64,000 nt of DNA from Enterovibrio gelatinilyticus (GTDB taxonomy: Bacteria > Pseudomonadota > Gammaproteobacteria > Enterobacterales > Vibrionaceae). This document shows positions 47,001 to 55,623 of the stretch, piece by piece (within the stretch, counting starts at the first letter, position 1; each line of letters begins with the position of its first letter). A program made the position numbers and the translations under genes. Below the pieces are notes generated by a model that was not told where the DNA came from, did not search any database, and saw only the letters and a list, made by a program, of their open reading frames with translations. The stretch covers positions 62,001 through 126,000 of the forward strand of contig NZ_JAJUBC010000007.1 in NCBI RefSeq assembly GCF_028683095.1, read 5' to 3'.

Positions 47001-50000
47001 AGCAGACGTGCTAGGCACGGTGGAAATGACCGAGCCAGATTTAACACCCGAAGGGGTGGAAGTTGGTTACCCAGATGAGTCCTCGGTGACGGTAAAGCTG
47101 ACGGCGACGGATGATAGGCTCTTGCCTTCTGACGTTCAAATTGACAGCCTTGTGGTCGCTAAACTGATATCTGACCTCAATGCCGTGCTCACTAGCAGTG
47201 GTGACTCGGTCGTGTTCACCTATGACGAATCAACCGCTACGCTGACAGGCAAAGCCAATAATGAATTGGTCATGACGATATCGCTAACTGGGGTGCAAAA
47301 CAGCGATGGATTCTCTGTCGACGTCACAACGCTGTTGACGCTTTATAAGCCCTTAGATCATCTTCCTGACGACAAAGCTAACGATTTTGTCGAATTTAGC
47401 GGCGATAAGATCATCTTCACGGTTGAACTTCAAACCAATGACACAGATGGCGACACGTTGCACTCGTTGGGTTCTATCGAGTTTGTGATCACTGATGGTG
47501 AGTCACCTTCCATCACAGAAGCTCCGCCTTTGTCAGTCGAAGAGAGCGATATCAATACCAATGGATCGGATGAAAATAAGAACAATGCGGGCACAACCCC
47601 TGGCGGCATAGGAAACGATCAAGATACTGCGACAGGAACGCTCGTGCTTGATTCCGGCAGTGATAGCATCAAAGATATATCATTGGATATCTCGGCGTTC
47701 TCATCACAAAATAGCAATAATAGTCAGGATTCTTCAGGCAACAATATCCCTCTGAGTTCCCACGGTGAGCCGGTCGTTCTCTCGTTAGCCAGTGACAGCA
47801 ATGGCACCAAAATATATTCCGGCTCGGCTGAATCACGCCCCGTGTTTACCTTGACCGTATTTGCTGATGGTACGTACACCTTTGCGCTACTCGGCGCGCT
47901 CGATCACCCTCGTGGCGAGGGAAATAACAGCCTCGCCATCAGCTTTCCTTTTGTCGTGACCGACAGTGATGGCGATACTGCTGCCAGTAATATCATGGTG
48001 AGTGTGTTGGACGATGTTCCTCTCTCGCTTGAAACTGATGGCGTCGGTGTGGGTGGTGCGGAGCTGGTGACGACTGAAGGCGATGCTTCGAGGAAGGTGG
48101 CAGTCATTCCGTTACGAAATCGCGGTGCTGATGGTGCCACCGTTGAGACCGTCACGGTGAATGGCGAGCAACATGAATTGACACCGGGTGTTAAGAATTT
48201 CTTTACGGTGACGCAGGGCGTGGGTGGTCAGGTACTTGGCACCTTAGAGGTACAAAGTAACGGTAACATGAGGTTCTCCGCAGCAGAAGACGTGGATCAC
48301 AGTGGAGCGGAAAACAATCGGATCACTGAAACGTTTACCTATGAAATTGTCGACGGCGATGGCGATGTTGTCATTGGGTCAACCGAAATCACTGTTCTTG
48401 ATGGTTCGCCGCAGTTGGTCGTAAACAATGCCGCCGGAATTGAAGACCAAGGGCGACAAGGTGACCCTGATGATGATGTTGTTGCCAATCCCGCTGATGG
48501 AATCCCAATCGAGATGTCTATTGATATTGGAGATAGCGATCAAGGTGAGGGTGTTAGTCGGGTTGTGGTCAAGCTACCCGCCAACGCTCACGGTAGCTTC
48601 TATGCAAACGGAACGATTTTGGCTGTCACGGGGAACCAAATCGTTTTGCCGAGCAACGTGTTTGTGCCTGATACAAATAGTCAGATTTGGACATTAAATG
48701 GCGTGACATTTGTGCCCGATCAAGACTATTCGGCTTCATCTGGCGTGCCCACGTTTACGGCGACGGGTTATGTGGAAAACACGGACGGTACCGAGCGACA
48801 GTTAGCGAGTCAAACGTTTACCATCACCGTAGAAGGTATTGCAGATGTTCCGCAGTGGGATGAAAGTACCGTGCTCTACTACGCCATTGAAGAAGACAGC
48901 GACGGTGCGGCACTAAGTCTGAATGCTGAACTGCAAGACACGGATGGTTCTGAAACATTACGCTATTTTTTGTCGTTTGAAAGTGGGCAAGGTTCTCTAG
49001 TCCTTAATGGGGAGACGCTTTCCGCCAACAATGGTCAGTATGAGGTGTCATCGGCAGACATTAATGACGTCGTGGTGAAGCCAAATGTAAACTTTTCAGG
49101 AGACATCACTCTGACTGTGACGGCTCAAAGCGTAGAAACGGCCAATTTTGTTAACGCTAAACAAACAGCAGAATCTGTGTCACAAACGGTAACTATCGCG
49201 GTGAGTCCAGTTGCTGATAGCACGACGTTAAAAATCACTCGCGTCAGCGGTGAAGAAGATGAGCTAATTAACTTGTCTTCACACATTAGCCTGACAAGTA
49301 CGGTTGATTTAGATGGCTCTGAAGCCTTGTTTGTTCGAATTAGTGGCCTTCCAATTGGTGCCAAACTTTTGCTTGCTGATGATACAGAAGTCGATGACCA
49401 AGAGGGTGTTTACGAAATTGCGTACAACGATATCGGTGGATTGCGCTTATTGCCACCACCGCAGAGTAACGTCGATTTTTCCCTAAGCGTCACTGGGGTT
49501 GTCAAAGATACCGCCATTGTCACTAACGCCCAAGGCGTCACGCAGACAGAAATCGAGTTATTCGAAACCGGTGCTAAAACACTGCCGATTGCATTGAAAG
49601 GGGTCGCTGATGTGCCGGTGATCAGTGCCGATTTGGGTGATATTTGGCATCCCATCATTGAAAATGGCGTGGATACGGGTATCGAAACAACCATTGAAGA
49701 AGACAGTTCAGTGGCGCTGTCATTCACGCTTGCGTCCGGAGAAGATGGGACATCATTACCCGGGGATAATTCCGAGACGTTAACGTCTTTGGTGACGAAT
49801 ATTCCTGAAGGCGTCACCCTCCTAGACACCAACAATAATGCGATTAACCTTGTTTATGCGGGGGTGGATGACAATGGACAACCCCAGTACCAAGCTAAAG
49901 TTGATGGATTGTCTGACATAAAACTGGTTCCACCTAAAGGCAGTACAGACGACATAACATTGACCGTGACGGTTGTGGTGACAGAAGACGATGGGGATTC

Positions 50001-53000
50001 TCGTGCTGTCGACAAAGATGTGATCGTTCATATAGAGCCAAAGATTGACGCCGTTAATTATACGTTGGACAGCCAAGGGACTGAAGACACAAACATTGTC
50101 GTGAATTGGCGCCCCGAGGTCGATCAGGGTTTTACTGATAATAACGAAGCCATCACCGGCATCACGTTTAACATTGCATCAGAAGCACTCACTGCGGGTT
50201 ACACCTTAACCATTGCGGGCGACACGTCACCGCTAACGTTTTCTGGTGGAAGTGCGGTTTTGAACACATCGCAAATTGCAGCATTATTGAGTGGTGCAGA
50301 TTTATTCTTGAAAGCGCCAGAGAATGTTGATGAAGATGAAAATCTGAATTTGTCCGTTACGTTAACGGTTGAGCAATCGGATAGTGACTCGAGTGCGACG
50401 GATTCCGCCACGATCACGGGTACGCTGGATGTTCGTATTGTTGCCGCGGTAGAAGACGATGGTAAGGTGACCTTGCTCGATGGCAATGAGCCCGTCGTTC
50501 AGCCCATTACTGATAATGGCAGTGGTACTATCTCTCTAGCGTCCGATGATCATAGGCTAGCGTTTGTTACGCCAGAAGGTATTAACACCGACGGAACGAG
50601 TGCCGAGGTGATTACGCAAGTCGTGATAAGTTTTGTTCAAGATGCGAACGGCACACCATTTACCGCCGCAGACCAAGCCTACTTCGATCAGTTCTACATT
50701 CAAGGTGGTATCAACAATGGGGATGGCAGTTGGACTATCCCTAAAAGTGATCTTGATAACTTGGCGATCTCAACGACCAAACCCATTACTTCCCCCGTAT
50801 TTATCAGCGTCACAGCGTTGGTACAAGACCAAGGTGACGCAGGGGAAAACGATGTGAGTCGTCAAGTTGAGCAAAGCCCTATTGTCATTGAGATGGACTT
50901 CACAGGGAGTGTAGCAAGCGCTCAAGAAGCAGGCGTTATTTCGGTGACTGACCAACCTATCACGGGTATTGAGGATACCCAGATAAACCTCGGCACACAG
51001 CTTGAGTCTTTGATTCAAGTCGCGCCGGCGAATGCAGGGTCGGATGAACTGACATTGGTCATCAGTAGCGCCGCATTGTCTGGGGCGGGCGCAACGGTTT
51101 CTGGTATGGAATTCAACTACGAAACCAGCGAATACGTCGCCAATGTAGATGTTGCAGCAGACGGTACCGTGGATTTGTCGGGTATTGCTCTGAATCTTCC
51201 GAAACACTTTGCAGGGGATTTTGTGCTGCCTGTGAAGCTGGTAACCACGGACAAAGTGAGCGGCGATACCCAAGAAACCGATGCCAGTCTTTCAGTGTTG
51301 GTCACTCCCGTCGTGGACGGTATTACAACCTCAGTCGACGTTATTGAAACCAATGGGTTAAATAGCGATAAGCAACCTGTTAGTGAAAGTGCTGAGTGGG
51401 TGCCTGTTGAAAATCAAGCATTGGAAGATGGCATTATCGAATTGGATTTTTCCACCCAGCTTGTCGATACGGATACTGACCCGACTAAAGGCGTTGAAAC
51501 TATCAGCAATGTGGTGTTGAAGGTCGACACCGATGTTGGCTTTTTCGTCAACGCAGACGGCACTAACCCGCAAAGTAGTATTACGGTGAGCAGGGACGAT
51601 CTTGGCAGCATTCACTTCAAACCCGTCGAAGATTTTAGTGGGCAAGTCACTGTGACCATGGATACCACGGTTATCGATACTGTGGAAAATGACGATACGG
51701 GGGGAGCGGATTCAACGGCTACCGATACCATCACTACACAGGTATCTTTCAAGGTATTGCCTGTGAACGATCCTGTGACCTTTGATGGCGTTAGCGAACC
51801 TATTTCTGGGACGGAAGATGAAAATATTCCGTTGACGGGTGTGATTGCCGAACTTAACGATACAGACGGTTCTGAGCAGATAGTCTCAGCGAAGTTAATC
51901 GGTGTGCCTGATGACTTTAAATTGATTTCGACGGGCAGTCAGCTTGTACAGAACAGTGGGAACGGAGAGTGGACGGTCAGTGTTCCTGCAGGAAGTACAT
52001 CTCTCGATTTTGACCAGATAGTCTTTGTTCCGCCGAAAAATTTTAGCGGCTCAATGACCGTCGTACTTGAGGTGTACGCTAAAGAAGATGAATTAACGAT
52101 ACCCAAAATGCATTCAACCACTGTCACGGTTGACGTAAATCCCATTGGTGATGGCATCGATGCTGATATCACCACGTCCGTATCTGGCAGTGAGGATGAG
52201 AACATCCTTCTTCCGCTCGATATCAGCGTTATCGACAATGCGGGTACGTATGATGGTACAGGTTTATCTGTGACTGAAAATGCGCCAGAGACCATCAAGG
52301 TGGTTCTGACTAATGTCCCTGATAGCTCAACAATTAGTTTGCCATCTGGGGTATCAACGGGTAGTTCGGTACAAAAGCAACCTGATGGAAGTTGGGTGGT
52401 TATTGCTGATCAAACGACGTTATCGAGTTTGACGTTTACGCCTGGTGATGCCAACGAATTGAATTGGAATGGACAACTTGAAGTATCCATACGGGCTGTT
52501 GATAACGGCGTTGAGGCGGAAAGTGGACTGTGGGTTAACCAAGTGATCGACGTGTCAGTATCGCCAGTCAATGATTCCCCTGACCTGACAGTTCCCGCAT
52601 CTATTCAGCATGCTGAAGAAGAAATACCGGTATTGATTGAGTCCATCCAAGTCAAAGATGTCGATGTTAACGATGCAAGCGGCAGTGAGATCACTGTTCG
52701 ACTAAGTGCAGAAAATGGCACCATCAATCTGTCTCTGTCATCTCCCATTCCATCAGGCGTGACCATCACGGGGGCTGGATCTGGCAGCATGACGTTGAAG
52801 GGTGACATTACCGCGATTAACCAAGTACTTGCTACGCATATCACCTACACGGGAGACACCAACTTCTCGGGGCAAGACAACATTACTGTGACGGTGAATG
52901 ATAACGGAAACACCGGCAGCGGTGGGGCACTCACGGATACTGAGTCAATAACAGTGAACGTTCAGCCGAAACCTGATATCCCAACTCTCATACTGAATAC

Positions 53001-54324
53001 GGCGCAAACGGCATCGGTCGCTGGTAGCCTGTCTACGATCATTCCTCTGTTAGGGCTAGCCGCTGCGTTGACTGACCCTTCTGAAACGCTCGCAATAGAA
53101 ATTAGAAATATTCCTTCGTCTTTGACATTCGTTGATTCGGAAGGCTCAGCAATAGGTATTGGCCCGTCTGGGGGCGTGCTCACACTGACAGCGGATGAGC
53201 TAAGCCAGTTGCATGTGATTGGGGGCGCGGCATCAGCGTCGAACATTGATATTGTTGCCATTTCAACCACAACACTTGGAGAAAGTGCTGAATCTGCAAG
53301 CTTAAGCGTGTCGATAAACGTGGTTGACCCTGCAGATGGGCCTATTACCGCACAAGACAATACGCTAGAAAATCTGGTGATATCAGGTAATGAGGCGGCG
53401 TCTCTCGTTGGCGGGAACAATAGCGATACACTCATTGGAGGGTTGGGGGCTGACATTCTCACTGGTGGTGCGGGCGATGATACGCTTTGGGGAGGACAGA
53501 AAGGTGAAGGGAACAGCGGTCAAGACAGATTTGTCTGGTCGAGTGCGGACTTCGGCTCAGCCGGTGATCCTGCTATCGACACCATTGAAGACTTCAACCC
53601 AGCGACGAATGTCATCGACCTCAGTGCGGCGCTTAGTGTCAGTAATATCGCGAGTATTTCAGATTTGACTCAACATTTATCACTGACTGAATCGAATGGT
53701 AATGCCCAACTGAATGTGCTGGTGGGTGGTGACGTACTGCAAGAGATTGTACTGACAGGTATTGGTTTAGATGTGTTGGTGAATGAGGCATCTTCAGGGA
53801 TGTCTCAAACTGATTTGATCACTGCAGTACTTAATCGTGGAAACGTACATTTGGGCGCTAATGTGGGCACTGGAGATAATGATCAGTTGGTGGCGCAGTC
53901 AGCAGGAGAAAGCCTGTTCGGTATGGACGGTAACGATACGCTTCAAGCTGGGCAAGGCGATGATATATTGACTGGTGGAGAGGGCGACGACATATTTGTT
54001 TGGTTGGAGGCATCGTTAAGTGCTCCTGCGAATACAGATGTGGTGACAGATTTTACGTTAGGAGACGATAAGCTCGATATTTCGCAACTCTTGCCAGATC
54101 TTGGCACCTCACCAACCAGTGGGGATTTGTTGCCATATTTCGATCAAGCGTCAGTGGGCCTTGATGGCAGCATAAACCTAACGGTAACTTCAGGTGACGA
54201 TACACAGCATATCACTATGCAGAATATGGATCTGTCGAGTACGGGTTTGAATCTCATTTCAGGTGCGCAAACCAGTGAAGTGGTGTCAGCGCTTTATGAG
54301 CAACAGGTTTTCAAATTGGATTAG
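44026..54324 (+). CDS. Giant LapA-like biofilm adhesin, 3432 aa
   Basis: An N-terminal retention module (about 1-160) carries a LapG-type cleavage motif, Pro129-Ala130-Ala131-Gly132 in SFEEPAAGGALSS. About 1300 residues of T1SS-143-type repeats follow, e.g. LGALDHPRGEGNNSLAISF then PFVVTDSDGDTA. About 1500 residues of cadherin-like or VCBS-like Ig repeats come next (starting near VEGIADVPQWDE). A C-terminal RTX block and type I secretion target end VSALYEQQVFKLD. Cys73 and Cys76 (EPCSTCTL) are an unusual pair in the retention module. It should be held in the outer membrane and released by a LapG protease when c-di-GMP falls. LapD, LapG and the ABC exporter are not in the window. Confidence 0.9.
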   Translation: MAEKVRESRVIGSDGENVQLSVTGGQVYVIKNGVAIPTPVSETAGSGDIILAEPKASYVMMVNGEPVLVHEPCSTCTLINDRGVDVVGLIGNINVQQNTQAIALLEDEISALQQAILAGADPSQSFEEPAAGGALSSSIGGFAVIQYDYTSVLVEAGFATSYTPPSEILLQEDNPPNVPPVGGESIRLTIAEGDLTPVDSISGYPTTATSSVLIPASSLPLLADSFVIESDALSALVAELANDTTSNGKAISYRVSDDGKTIVGEVDGVAIVTIAVSAESSGRNVELTVTITLDGPLDHIAGNDSGLVTISGNTIDISVPVQGEDAAGRPLDEPITVNIAIEDGANPAVNPDNTTHNENFLDYVSEPIPLNVGTNSDLLASVSFISTPELVAQLESITSNGEGTNYTISASRISVTLDSDPTQVVFAIDLVALPSSADNISRYGYVLTQSASIDQLSASDSEVIPVSVIAVDRDGDTTTGQFTVSLNDGTNASGKAAVISGDFEVVEGNAGTEGQVASGSITLEAGSDKLIPSTMFIANLEDTDGVLGLLSELNLLSSNGEPINFAIQAGTEPNVIVLRGTQPDSTEPNGILDVVTFTLTADSEAGAGATGINVRSSLEVFQPLDETNQAVFSNTKWVKLVSSTNEQSELVESFEIQFELQMRDSDNDLLEAPIDVTYSVVDGQSPTIKVTDVDVTDPSFDAPANTVMGELGLETGSDRIQSVVWELPTAFFNSIASLTSNGNELTLQSEPSDINGTSNDIVVGYQNDNDEFVTVLAIAFTPNTEQYSVTLSQAIDQPDSETVALTLGARVTDSDGDSVVGTFKVTILDGNVPSLSPDNVSMTDPVIGELNQSQQVSLGLTQGSDAVKSIALFAPPGLEALLESLTASGYQTAYSPSPFSGDIDTIRVYFDDPSLSSTSTPANDTDILIITLDVNAEGELTGNYTVEQRYAIDQGDGAIVLPIGVRVVDTDNDSVSGEFTVTLNDSDGVAGSADVLGTVEMTEPDLTPEGVEVGYPDESSVTVKLTATDDRLLPSDVQIDSLVVAKLISDLNAVLTSSGDSVVFTYDESTATLTGKANNELVMTISLTGVQNSDGFSVDVTTLLTLYKPLDHLPDDKANDFVEFSGDKIIFTVELQTNDTDGDTLHSLGSIEFVITDGESPSITEAPPLSVEESDINTNGSDENKNNAGTTPGGIGNDQDTATGTLVLDSGSDSIKDISLDISAFSSQNSNNSQDSSGNNIPLSSHGEPVVLSLASDSNGTKIYSGSAESRPVFTLTVFADGTYTFALLGALDHPRGEGNNSLAISFPFVVTDSDGDTAASNIMVSVLDDVPLSLETDGVGVGGAELVTTEGDASRKVAVIPLRNRGADGATVETVTVNGEQHELTPGVKNFFTVTQGVGGQVLGTLEVQSNGNMRFSAAEDVDHSGAENNRITETFTYEIVDGDGDVVIGSTEITVLDGSPQLVVNNAAGIEDQGRQGDPDDDVVANPADGIPIEMSIDIGDSDQGEGVSRVVVKLPANAHGSFYANGTILAVTGNQIVLPSNVFVPDTNSQIWTLNGVTFVPDQDYSASSGVPTFTATGYVENTDGTERQLASQTFTITVEGIADVPQWDESTVLYYAIEEDSDGAALSLNAELQDTDGSETLRYFLSFESGQGSLVLNGETLSANNGQYEVSSADINDVVVKPNVNFSGDITLTVTAQSVETANFVNAKQTAESVSQTVTIAVSPVADSTTLKITRVSGEEDELINLSSHISLTSTVDLDGSEALFVRISGLPIGAKLLLADDTEVDDQEGVYEIAYNDIGGLRLLPPPQSNVDFSLSVTGVVKDTAIVTNAQGVTQTEIELFETGAKTLPIALKGVADVPVISADLGDIWHPIIENGVDTGIETTIEEDSSVALSFTLASGEDGTSLPGDNSETLTSLVTNIPEGVTLLDTNNNAINLVYAGVDDNGQPQYQAKVDGLSDIKLVPPKGSTDDITLTVTVVVTEDDGDSRAVDKDVIVHIEPKIDAVNYTLDSQGTEDTNIVVNWRPEVDQGFTDNNEAITGITFNIASEALTAGYTLTIAGDTSPLTFSGGSAVLNTSQIAALLSGADLFLKAPENVDEDENLNLSVTLTVEQSDSDSSATDSATITGTLDVRIVAAVEDDGKVTLLDGNEPVVQPITDNGSGTISLASDDHRLAFVTPEGINTDGTSAEVITQVVISFVQDANGTPFTAADQAYFDQFYIQGGINNGDGSWTIPKSDLDNLAISTTKPITSPVFISVTALVQDQGDAGENDVSRQVEQSPIVIEMDFTGSVASAQEAGVISVTDQPITGIEDTQINLGTQLESLIQVAPANAGSDELTLVISSAALSGAGATVSGMEFNYETSEYVANVDVAADGTVDLSGIALNLPKHFAGDFVLPVKLVTTDKVSGDTQETDASLSVLVTPVVDGITTSVDVIETNGLNSDKQPVSESAEWVPVENQALEDGIIELDFSTQLVDTDTDPTKGVETISNVVLKVDTDVGFFVNADGTNPQSSITVSRDDLGSIHFKPVEDFSGQVTVTMDTTVIDTVENDDTGGADSTATDTITTQVSFKVLPVNDPVTFDGVSEPISGTEDENIPLTGVIAELNDTDGSEQIVSAKLIGVPDDFKLISTGSQLVQNSGNGEWTVSVPAGSTSLDFDQIVFVPPKNFSGSMTVVLEVYAKEDELTIPKMHSTTVTVDVNPIGDGIDADITTSVSGSEDENILLPLDISVIDNAGTYDGTGLSVTENAPETIKVVLTNVPDSSTISLPSGVSTGSSVQKQPDGSWVVIADQTTLSSLTFTPGDANELNWNGQLEVSIRAVDNGVEAESGLWVNQVIDVSVSPVNDSPDLTVPASIQHAEEEIPVLIESIQVKDVDVNDASGSEITVRLSAENGTINLSLSSPIPSGVTITGAGSGSMTLKGDITAINQVLATHITYTGDTNFSGQDNITVTVNDNGNTGSGGALTDTESITVNVQPKPDIPTLILNTAQTASVAGSLSTIIPLLGLAAALTDPSETLAIEIRNIPSSLTFVDSEGSAIGIGPSGGVLTLTADELSQLHVIGGAASASNIDIVAISTTTLGESAESASLSVSINVVDPADGPITAQDNTLENLVISGNEAASLVGGNNSDTLIGGLGADILTGGAGDDTLWGGQKGEGNSGQDRFVWSSADFGSAGDPAIDTIEDFNPATNVIDLSAALSVSNIASISDLTQHLSLTESNGNAQLNVLVGGDVLQEIVLTGIGLDVLVNEASSGMSQTDLITAVLNRGNVHLGANVGTGDNDQLVAQSAGESLFGMDGNDTLQAGQGDDILTGGEGDDIFVWLEASLSAPANTDVVTDFTLGDDKLDISQLLPDLGTSPTSGDLLPYFDQASVGLDGSINLTVTSGDDTQHITMQNMDLSSTGLNLISGAQTSEVVSALYEQQVFKLD
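44410..44421 (+). other. Codons of the predicted LapG cleavage site (Pro-Ala-Ala-Gly)
   Basis: CCAGCAGCAGGG encodes P129-A130-A131-G132. LapG-type proteases cut a dialanine followed by Gly in retention modules. The site lies ahead of GALSSSIGGF, a loop typical of its surroundings. Confidence 0.65.
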
Positions 54325-54447
54325 CACAAAGGGCAATTTGTTAAAAACTCAGCAATTAAATGCAACGCCGAGTCGATTGTTTTCATATTGAGACTATGCT
54401 GATAGAGGACATTGTAAGTTTAGCCTCTAAAAGAATCGGGACTTGGC

Positions 54448-55431
54448 ATGAGCACAGAACAAAAAACAGCGATCCTGACAGAAAGCGGAACCAACGAGCT
54501 GGAAATCATTGAATTTCGGCTTGAAAAGACACAGCCAGATGGTACCAAAAAGCTATGTTTTTATGGCATCAATGTTGCCAAAGTACGCGAGGTTATTCGT
54601 GTGCCAAGCACGACAGACTATCCCAACGCGCAGCCCAACGTACTTGGCGTATTCTCCTTAAGAGGGAAGCTCATTCCTCTCGTCGATTTGGCGGGATGGC
54701 TCGGCGTTCCAACACATAACGCTGTTGATACTAAAGTGGTGATTGTTACCGACTTTAACCGCATGTCTAACGGCTTTCTGGTTGATAGCGTGAGCCGTAT
54801 ACACAGAATATCGTGGGAAGAAGTCGAGTCTCCGAGTTCATTCCTTGAAGCATCAGATCAAGATTGTGTGGTCGCGGTTGTGCGGCAGGATTCCAATCTG
54901 ATCATGATCTTGGATTTTGAAAAAATCATTGCTGACATCAACCCCGAACTCAGCATGGAAAAATACGATGTCACTAAAGATAAACGCGTTGTGATTGATG
55001 ACGCGATGGTGGCCAAACGTGAAGCGAAAACCATCATGGTGGTGGATGATTCCGCATTCATTCGTCGTTTGATTGAAAACACCCTTCGTTCGGCGGGTTA
55101 CAACGTTATCACTGCGAAAGATGGTCAAGAAGCTTTAGACTCACTCACTGAATTTGTTCGTTTGTGTTCTGAAGAGAATGTCCCGATTTCAGAGTTCGTT
55201 GATGGTGTGGTAAGTGACGTCGAAATGCCCAAAATGGATGGGATGTATCTGGTCAAACAGTTAAGGGAAATCGAAGAATTCAAAATCATGCCCATTGTGA
55301 TGTTCTCTTCTCTGATGAGTGACGATAACCGTAAAAAAGCGTTAGATTTAGGCGCGAATGATACGATTACCAAGCCAGAAATTGGTCGTATGGTGGGCTT
55401 AATGGATAGTTTCGTATTGAAAGATGAGTGA
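54448..55431 (+). CDS. cheV: Chemotaxis coupling protein CheV (CheW-receiver fusion)
   Basis: 327 residues. The CheW domain (about 15-175) has LCFYGINVAKVREVIRVPS, LGVFSLRGKLIPLVDLAGWL and FLVDSVSRIHRISWE. The receiver domain (about 190-325) has IMVVDDSAFIRRLIENTLR, phospho-Asp in VVSDVEMPKMDGMYLVKQ, and Lys in TITKPEIG. It couples chemoreceptors to CheA and adapts signalling by phosphorylation. It starts 123 bp after the adhesin gene, so a shared transcript is possible but not shown. A terminator follows. Confidence 0.93.
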   Translation: MSTEQKTAILTESGTNELEIIEFRLEKTQPDGTKKLCFYGINVAKVREVIRVPSTTDYPNAQPNVLGVFSLRGKLIPLVDLAGWLGVPTHNAVDTKVVIVTDFNRMSNGFLVDSVSRIHRISWEEVESPSSFLEASDQDCVVAVVRQDSNLIMILDFEKIIADINPELSMEKYDVTKDKRVVIDDAMVAKREAKTIMVVDDSAFIRRLIENTLRSAGYNVITAKDGQEALDSLTEFVRLCSEENVPISEFVDGVVSDVEMPKMDGMYLVKQLREIEEFKIMPIVMFSSLMSDDNRKKALDLGANDTITKPEIGRMVGLMDSFVLKDE

Positions 55432-55469
55432 TCGTCTAAACACAGGAATATCCATGTTTTTTCGTATAT

Positions 55470-55496
55470 AAAGCGCCTTCAATGAGGCGCTTTTTT
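55470..55496 (+). terminator. Rho-independent terminator of cheV
   Basis: AAAGCGCC, loop TTCAATGA, GGCGCTTTTTT. Confidence 0.9.
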
Positions 55497-55623
55497 GTAT
55501 CTGACTTTTCGTGTCTAACTTTTAGTATTTAACGTTTAATATCTGCCGGTCAGCGTCTAATATTTCGAAACTGGTATTTTGCAAACAACCCTCGAATTGT
55601 CGGCAAGTATTGAGTTAATCGTG

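Noticed and set aside
55500-55620. Short degenerate motif (TCTAA-TTT) repeated after cheV
   Set aside because: Copies are too short and variable to separate from AT-rich background.
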